A stretch of 10,835 nucleotides of DNA from Betaproteobacteria bacterium UBA6910. Its GTDB lineage: Bacteria; Pseudomonadota; Gammaproteobacteria; Burkholderiales; UBA6910. The position numbers were made by a program, and so were the translations under genes. The DNA lies in assembly GCA_002451065.1 (NCBI GenBank), contig DKBC01000257.1, forward strand, positions 1 through 10,835, written 5' to 3'. This document shows positions 7,178-10,835 of the stretch, piece by piece (the first letter of the stretch is position 1; each line of letters starts with the position of its first letter). The notes below the pieces were generated by a model. It ran no database searches. It was not told the origin of the DNA and saw only the letters and a program-made list of their open reading frames with translations.

Positions 7178-8356
7178 TCAGGGCACTTCAATGGCAAATA
7201 CGCCGCCCTTGCGGGTCTGCACCAGGAGGCGGTTGTCGAAACGGGCGGGCTTGGCAGCGATCGGGCTGCCGTCGGTGGCAATCCTCCCCACAAATGACCC
7301 GTCCTCCTGGCTCAGAAAATGGACATAGCCCTCCAAGTCGCCCACCGCGATGAGCGTCCCGGCAACCTGGGGAGCCGTTACCCGGCGGTTGAGCAGCTTG
7401 TCCTGTTTCCAGACGCTGGCGCCGGTTTCCCGTCCGAAGGCCTGGACCCCGCCTCGATCGTCGGTCACATAGACATAGCGATCATCCATCGCCAGGCCCG
7501 AGTAGCTGGAAAGGTCTCGCGCCCAGAGCAGGCTCCCGCCGCGCGGCTCGAAGCAGGCCAGCCTGCCCTGGAAGGCCACCGCGCAGACCTGGCGGTCGTC
7601 CACCACCGGTGCGCTGGTGATGTCAGTGACCCGCTCCAGTTCGGTGGTTCCCTTCGGCAGCGCCACCGCGGCCTCCCACCCCACCGCCCCGTTGCCAAGA
7701 TTGAGGGCCACCAGTTTTCCGCCGGCGAAGCCCGCAAAGACGGCACCGCGATAGATGACCACCCCAGCCGTGCTGCGTATGGTGAGCGGCGGATTGGCGC
7801 GCTGATACACCCACTTGCGCTTGCCGTCGGCAGCGTCAAAGGCGAACAGGCGGGAATCCGTGGTGCGAACCACGACCAGGCCCTCGGCTACCTGGGCCGG
7901 CGCCAGCACCTCGCTGCGGGCTTCAGCGTTCCACTTCAGCTCGCCGCGGCCTCCAAAACCCAGGATCTCTCCCCTCAGCGTGGAAACGACGGCGAGACTC
8001 CCGCCCGCTCCCGCGCCGCCGGAAAAGGATTGGCCGGTCTTGGCCCGCCACAGAAGCACGCCCGTGGCACGGTCGAGCCAGGAGATTTCTCCGCCATGGG
8101 AAGCGACGGTAATCTCCTCGGCATCGATTCCGGGGGAAAAGACGAAATTCTCGGCCTCGCCGACGCTCGCCTGCCACGCTATGCGCGGGGTTACGGTCGC
8201 CGTGATTGGAGGGAGCGGCGCCGGCTGCGCGGCGGGGTCCACGGAATCCCACAGGCCAAAGCCGGTGGATAGCTTCTCCGCCATCCCGGTGCAACCCGTG
8301 ATTCCGAGCAGCAACGCGGCCGCGGCAACCCATCGCCCAGCTCGGAAAACCCTCAT
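7178..8356 (-). CDS. bamB: Outer membrane assembly lipoprotein BamB
   Basis: BamB is the beta-propeller lipoprotein of the BAM complex. It binds BamA in the periplasm and helps insert beta-barrel proteins into the outer membrane. The 392-residue protein, the same length as in E. coli, starts with a lipoprotein signal: basic MRVFRAGRWV, a hydrophobic AAAALLLG core and the lipobox ITGC with Cys22 as lipidation site. Thr at +2 fits outer-membrane sorting. The mature part shows repeating PQQ-like blades: DRATGVLLWRAKTG (95-108), DAADGKRKWVYQ (174-185), NLGNGAVGWEA (219-229), EPRGGSLLWARDL (270-282) and GRETGASVWKQ (308-318). LERVTD (240-245) corresponds to the E. coli LDRLSD loop that contacts BamA. 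It follows the yfgM-like gene by 39 bases. Confidence 0.96.
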   Translation of the reverse strand: MRVFRAGRWVAAAALLLGITGCTGMAEKLSTGFGLWDSVDPAAQPAPLPPITATVTPRIAWQASVGEAENFVFSPGIDAEEITVASHGGEISWLDRATGVLLWRAKTGQSFSGGAGAGGSLAVVSTLRGEILGFGGRGELKWNAEARSEVLAPAQVAEGLVVVRTTDSRLFAFDAADGKRKWVYQRANPPLTIRSTAGVVIYRGAVFAGFAGGKLVALNLGNGAVGWEAAVALPKGTTELERVTDITSAPVVDDRQVCAVAFQGRLACFEPRGGSLLWARDLSSYSGLAMDDRYVYVTDDRGGVQAFGRETGASVWKQDKLLNRRVTAPQVAGTLIAVGDLEGYVHFLSQEDGSFVGRIATDGSPIAAKPARFDNRLLVQTRKGGVFAIEVP

Positions 8357-8395
8357 CTCGCCGTCCCGGATGCTCGCGCCACGCCCGCTCCGCCG

Positions 8396-9025
8396 TCAGC
8401 CGCCCAGGGATTCGAGCTTGAGCTCGATGAATCCGCGATAGGGACTGCCTGGGTCCATTTTCTCGAGCGCCGCCTGGTAGGCGCCTTTCGCCTCGGCGGT
8501 CTTGCCTTGCCCCACCAGCACGTCTCCCTTCAGGTCGCTGAAAAGCGCCGCGTAGTAAGCCGTGTGGGCACCCTCCAGGGTCTTGATGGCCTCCTCGTAA
8601 TTCTTCTCGTCGAGAAACACGCCCGCCAGGCGCAGCCGCGCCACATCCCGCAGCTCGTCTTCCTTGGTGTTGTCGATGGTCCAGCGCAGCTGTGCCTTGG
8701 CGCCCGCCATGTCGCCCGCCTCGTAGTCCGTCCGGGCCACGGCCAAGGCCGCCCGCGGCGCATAGGCGGTTCCCGAAAACTTTTCCATCACCTGGGTCGC
8801 GGCCGCCTTGGCCTTCTGGACATCCCGTGCGGTCAACGCCTTCTCCACCTCGGCGTAGAGCTGCGCAGCCTGCTCGGCCTGGGAGTTTTGGTACCAGCGC
8901 CAGCCCTGAATGCCGGCAACGCCGGCAAAAAACAGGATCAGGGCACCCAGCACGGTGTTCCCGTACTCGTCCCACCAGGTCTTGAACTTGTCGATCGTTT
9001 CCTGCTCTTCCAGGTTGTATGCCAT
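8396..9025 (-). CDS. yfgM: YfgM-like membrane-anchored tetratricopeptide protein
   Basis: This 209-residue protein belongs to the YfgM family. In E. coli YfgM is an inner-membrane protein with a periplasmic TPR domain that associates with the SecYEG translocon and the chaperone PpiD. Here the N terminus MAYNLEEQETIDKFKTWWDEYGN is the family opening and probably cytoplasmic. One membrane helix (about 25-44, VLGALILFFAGVAGIQGWRW) follows, then a largely helical Ala-rich periplasmic region with TPR-like units (for example YEAGDMAGAKAQL, FLDEKNYEEAIKTLEGAH and LVGQGKTAEAKGAYQAALE). It sits 27 bases after hisS and 39 before bamB, the same neighbours as in E. coli, which suits a role in handing secreted proteins on to envelope assembly. 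An AAAGAGAGA stretch (9040-9032) may serve as ribosome site. Confidence 0.92.
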   Translation of the reverse strand: MAYNLEEQETIDKFKTWWDEYGNTVLGALILFFAGVAGIQGWRWYQNSQAEQAAQLYAEVEKALTARDVQKAKAAATQVMEKFSGTAYAPRAALAVARTDYEAGDMAGAKAQLRWTIDNTKEDELRDVARLRLAGVFLDEKNYEEAIKTLEGAHTAYYAALFSDLKGDVLVGQGKTAEAKGAYQAALEKMDPGSPYRGFIELKLESLGG

Positions 9026-9052
9026 CTGCCGTCTCTCTTTGCCCTTTTCCAG

Positions 9053-10324
9053 TCAACCGTTTCGCATGGCTTTGACCAGGTCCGCCGCCTCTTTCAGACC
9101 GGCGCGCGCCTGCTCCCCGAGGACCCGCAATGCCTTGACACTCAGTTGCCGGGCGTTGGCCTCGTCATCACCAATGATCACCGCGGCCAGCGCCCCGCTG
9201 GCGTCGGCCTTCTTCATCTGGGCCTTGAAGCTCCCGCCGCCGCAGTGAACCACCACCGCAAGGCCCAGCTGCCTCAGCTCGTCGCCCACCCGCGGCGCCC
9301 AGGCATCCGCGGCAGCTCCCTGGTGAACCAGATAGACATCAGGGACCACGACAGGCACCGGCACGCCAGAATCCTGCATCAGGGCCAACAGCCGCTCCAC
9401 CCCCATGGCGAACCCGCAGGCCGGCGACGGCTTTCCGCCGAGCTGCTCCACCAGACCATCGTAGCGGCCACCGGCACAAACAGTTCCCTGGGCCCCAAGG
9501 CGGGTTGTCACCCATTCGAACACGGTGCGGTTGTAGTAGTCGAGCCCGCGCACTAGCCGTGGATTGACGCGAAACGCGATGTTATGCGCACGCAGCATCC
9601 CCTGCAATTCCTCGAAGTGGCGCAGCGAGTCCTCGTCCAGGTCCTCCATCAGCTTCGGCGCCCCCTCCACCAAACCCTGCATCGCCGGGTTCTTGCTGTC
9701 GAGGATGCGCAGCGGATTGGTTTCCAGGCGGCGGCGCGAATCCGCGTCCAAGTCCCCGCGGTGGCGCTCGAAATACTGCACCAGGCGGGCGCGGTGCCGC
9801 GCCCGGGCCTCCGCGCCCCCGAGAGTGCTGATTTCCAGTTCCACGTCGCGCAACCCCAGGCGTGCCCAGAGCCGGGTCCCCATCACGATATGCTCGGCGT
9901 CGATGTCGGGGCCGGAAAATCCCATCGCCTCCACGCCCACCTGGTAAAACTGCCGGTAACGCCCCTTCTGGGGACGCTCGTGCCGGAACATGGGCCCCGT
10001 GTAATACAGCCGCTGGGGCCCTTGATAGAGCAGGTTGTGCTCCAGCACCGCGCGCACGCAGGACGCAGTCCCCTCCGGACGCAGGGTGAGGCTCTCGTTG
10101 TTGAGCTGGTCGACGAAGGTGTACATCTCCTTCTCGACAATGTCGGTCACCTCTCCGATGGAACGCACGAAGAGCTCCGTGCGCTCCACCAGCGGCAGGC
10201 GCAGGGACCGGTAGCCGTAAGAGCGGAGCCAGTCGCGCACCGTGTCCTCGAAAAAGTCCCACAGATGCGCCTCCGTCGGGAGGACGTCGTTCATCCCCCG
10301 GATGGCTTGGATGATCCTGGTCAT
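9053..10324 (-). CDS. hisS: Histidyl-tRNA synthetase
   Basis: HisS charges tRNA-His with histidine using ATP, as a cytoplasmic class II synthetase dimer. The 423-residue protein, close to the E. coli length, begins [16 protein letters not shown]. It has [13 protein letters not shown] (80-92), motif 2 [17 protein letters not shown] (110-126), the histidine-specific [15 protein letters not shown] (258-271), AGGRYDGL (284-291) and motif 3 GFAMGVERL (304-312). The anticodon-binding domain follows from about 326, with [15 protein letters not shown] at 360-374. The active-site motifs are all intact. It starts 21 bases after the ispG stop. No Shine-Dalgarno sequence is visible there (the leader ends CCTTTTTC), so it may rely on ribosomes finishing ispG. 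A divergent paralogue, HisZ, lies in the same gene run. Confidence 0.98.
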   Translation of the reverse strand: MTRIIQAIRGMNDVLPTEAHLWDFFEDTVRDWLRSYGYRSLRLPLVERTELFVRSIGEVTDIVEKEMYTFVDQLNNESLTLRPEGTASCVRAVLEHNLLYQGPQRLYYTGPMFRHERPQKGRYRQFYQVGVEAMGFSGPDIDAEHIVMGTRLWARLGLRDVELEISTLGGAEARARHRARLVQYFERHRGDLDADSRRRLETNPLRILDSKNPAMQGLVEGAPKLMEDLDEDSLRHFEELQGMLRAHNIAFRVNPRLVRGLDYYNRTVFEWVTTRLGAQGTVCAGGRYDGLVEQLGGKPSPACGFAMGVERLLALMQDSGVPVPVVVPDVYLVHQGAAADAWAPRVGDELRQLGLAVVVHCGGGSFKAQMKKADASGALAAVIIGDDEANARQLSVKALRVLGEQARAGLKEAADLVKAMRNG

Positions 10325-10345
10325 GAAAAAGGCGCGTCGTTCCGC

Positions 10346-10835
10346 TCAGGCCGCGTGCTCCGTGCCATCGCGCGCGCCGCGGCCGTAGCGCGTCTCCACG
10401 TAGTCTTCAACGATCTTCTTGAATTCCCCGGCGATGTTGTCGCCCTTCAGGGTCACCGACTTCTCCCCGTCCACATAGACGGGTGCCACCGGCCGCTCCC
10501 CCGACCCGGGCAGACTGATGCCGACATCGGCATGCTTGCTCTCTCCCGGCCCGTTTACTACGCAACCCATCACGGCCACCGTCATGCCTTCGACTCCCGG
10601 GTAGCGGTCCCGCCACTGCGGCATGCGGTGGCGCAGAAAATCCTGGATCTCCGCCGCCAACTGCTGGAACAAGGTACTGGTGGTGCGCCCGCAACCCGGG
10701 CAGGCCGCCACCAGGGGCGTGAACGAACGCAGCCCCATGGTCTGCAGAATTTCCTGGGCCACGACGACCTCCTGGGTGCGGGGCCCGCCGGGCTCCGGGG
10801 TGAGAGACACCCGGATCGTGTCGCCGATGCCTTCC
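10346..10835 (-). CDS. ispG: IspG, 4-hydroxy-3-methylbut-2-enyl diphosphate synthase, C-terminal part
   Basis: IspG (GcpE) is the iron-sulfur enzyme that converts methylerythritol cyclodiphosphate into HMBPP, the penultimate step of the MEP isoprenoid pathway. Only the last 162 or so residues are in the window, and the frame runs open off the right edge. The first visible residues, [15 protein letters not shown], are a family signature. Downstream are the 4Fe-4S ligands: two cysteines in CPGCGRTT and one in GCVVNGPGE, followed by [12 protein letters not shown] and the Glu/Lys-rich C terminus. All three cluster cysteines are present. The GTG or ATG codons within this fragment are not starts, since conserved sequence continues upstream. 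It is followed by hisS after 21 bases, the same order as in E. coli. Confidence 0.97.
   Translation of the reverse strand, partial: EGIGDTIRVSLTPEPGGPRTQEVVVAQEILQTMGLRSFTPLVAACPGCGRTTSTLFQQLAAEIQDFLRHRMPQWRDRYPGVEGMTVAVMGCVVNGPGESKHADVGISLPGSGERPVAPVYVDGEKSVTLKGDNIAGEFKKIVEDYVETRYGRGARDGTEHAA

Noticed and set aside
7923..9056. A 377-codon minus-strand open frame overlapping bamB and the yfgM-like gene in another frame
   Set aside because: Its Gly/Arg-rich translation has no family features, while both overlapped genes have strong signatures (lipobox and propeller repeats; membrane anchor and TPR-like units).
8507..9556. A 349-codon plus-strand open frame opposite the yfgM-like gene and hisS
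   Set aside because: It is a shadow of two well-supported genes and has no recognisable content.

Overview
This is a GC-rich stretch of core chromosome with twelve genes, all on the minus strand and packed almost end to end. Read in the direction of transcription (right to left) the order is ispG (5' end outside the window), hisS, yfgM-like, bamB, der, hfq, hflX, hflK, hflC, yjeT (DUF2065), hisZ and purA (3' end outside the window). The gene order points to a betaproteobacterium. In Escherichia coli the same genes form two separate loci (ispG-hisS-yfgM-bamB-der and hfq-hflX-hflK-hflC-yjeT-purA). Here they are joined into one co-directional run with hisZ inserted before purA. The Hfq rim sequence RKEH (E. 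coli has RRER) and the NKAE form of the first Der G4 motif agree with this. The genus cannot be told from the window.

Right part (about 10835-7178): the C-terminal third of IspG (isoprenoid precursor synthesis), histidyl-tRNA synthetase, a membrane-anchored TPR-like YfgM protein and the outer-membrane lipoprotein BamB. Middle (7092-4263): the ribosome-assembly GTPase Der, the RNA chaperone Hfq and the ribosome-associated GTPase HflX. Left part (4231-1): the HflK/HflC membrane complex that modulates the FtsH protease, the small membrane protein YjeT, the ATP-phosphoribosyltransferase regulatory subunit HisZ and the N-terminal half of adenylosuccinate synthetase PurA.

The genes share broad housekeeping themes: envelope assembly and quality control (YfgM, BamB, HflK, HflC, YjeT), ribosome and RNA handling (Der, Hfq, HflX, HisS) and histidine, purine and isoprenoid biosynthesis (HisZ, PurA, IspG). 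Most junctions are overlaps or gaps under 45 bases. Only three gaps are longer, each under 100 bases: bamB-der (85), der-hfq (96) and yjeT-hisZ (99). These hold the only non-coding structure worth attention: a repeated pyrimidine-rich motif before der, an AT-rich island with a terminator-like hairpin before hfq, and a perfect TATAAT followed by two inverted repeats before hisZ.

I found no mobile element, CRISPR array, RNA gene, toxin-antitoxin pair, defence system or sign of recent transfer. No previously undescribed system is evident. The findings are modest points about regulation and gene organisation.
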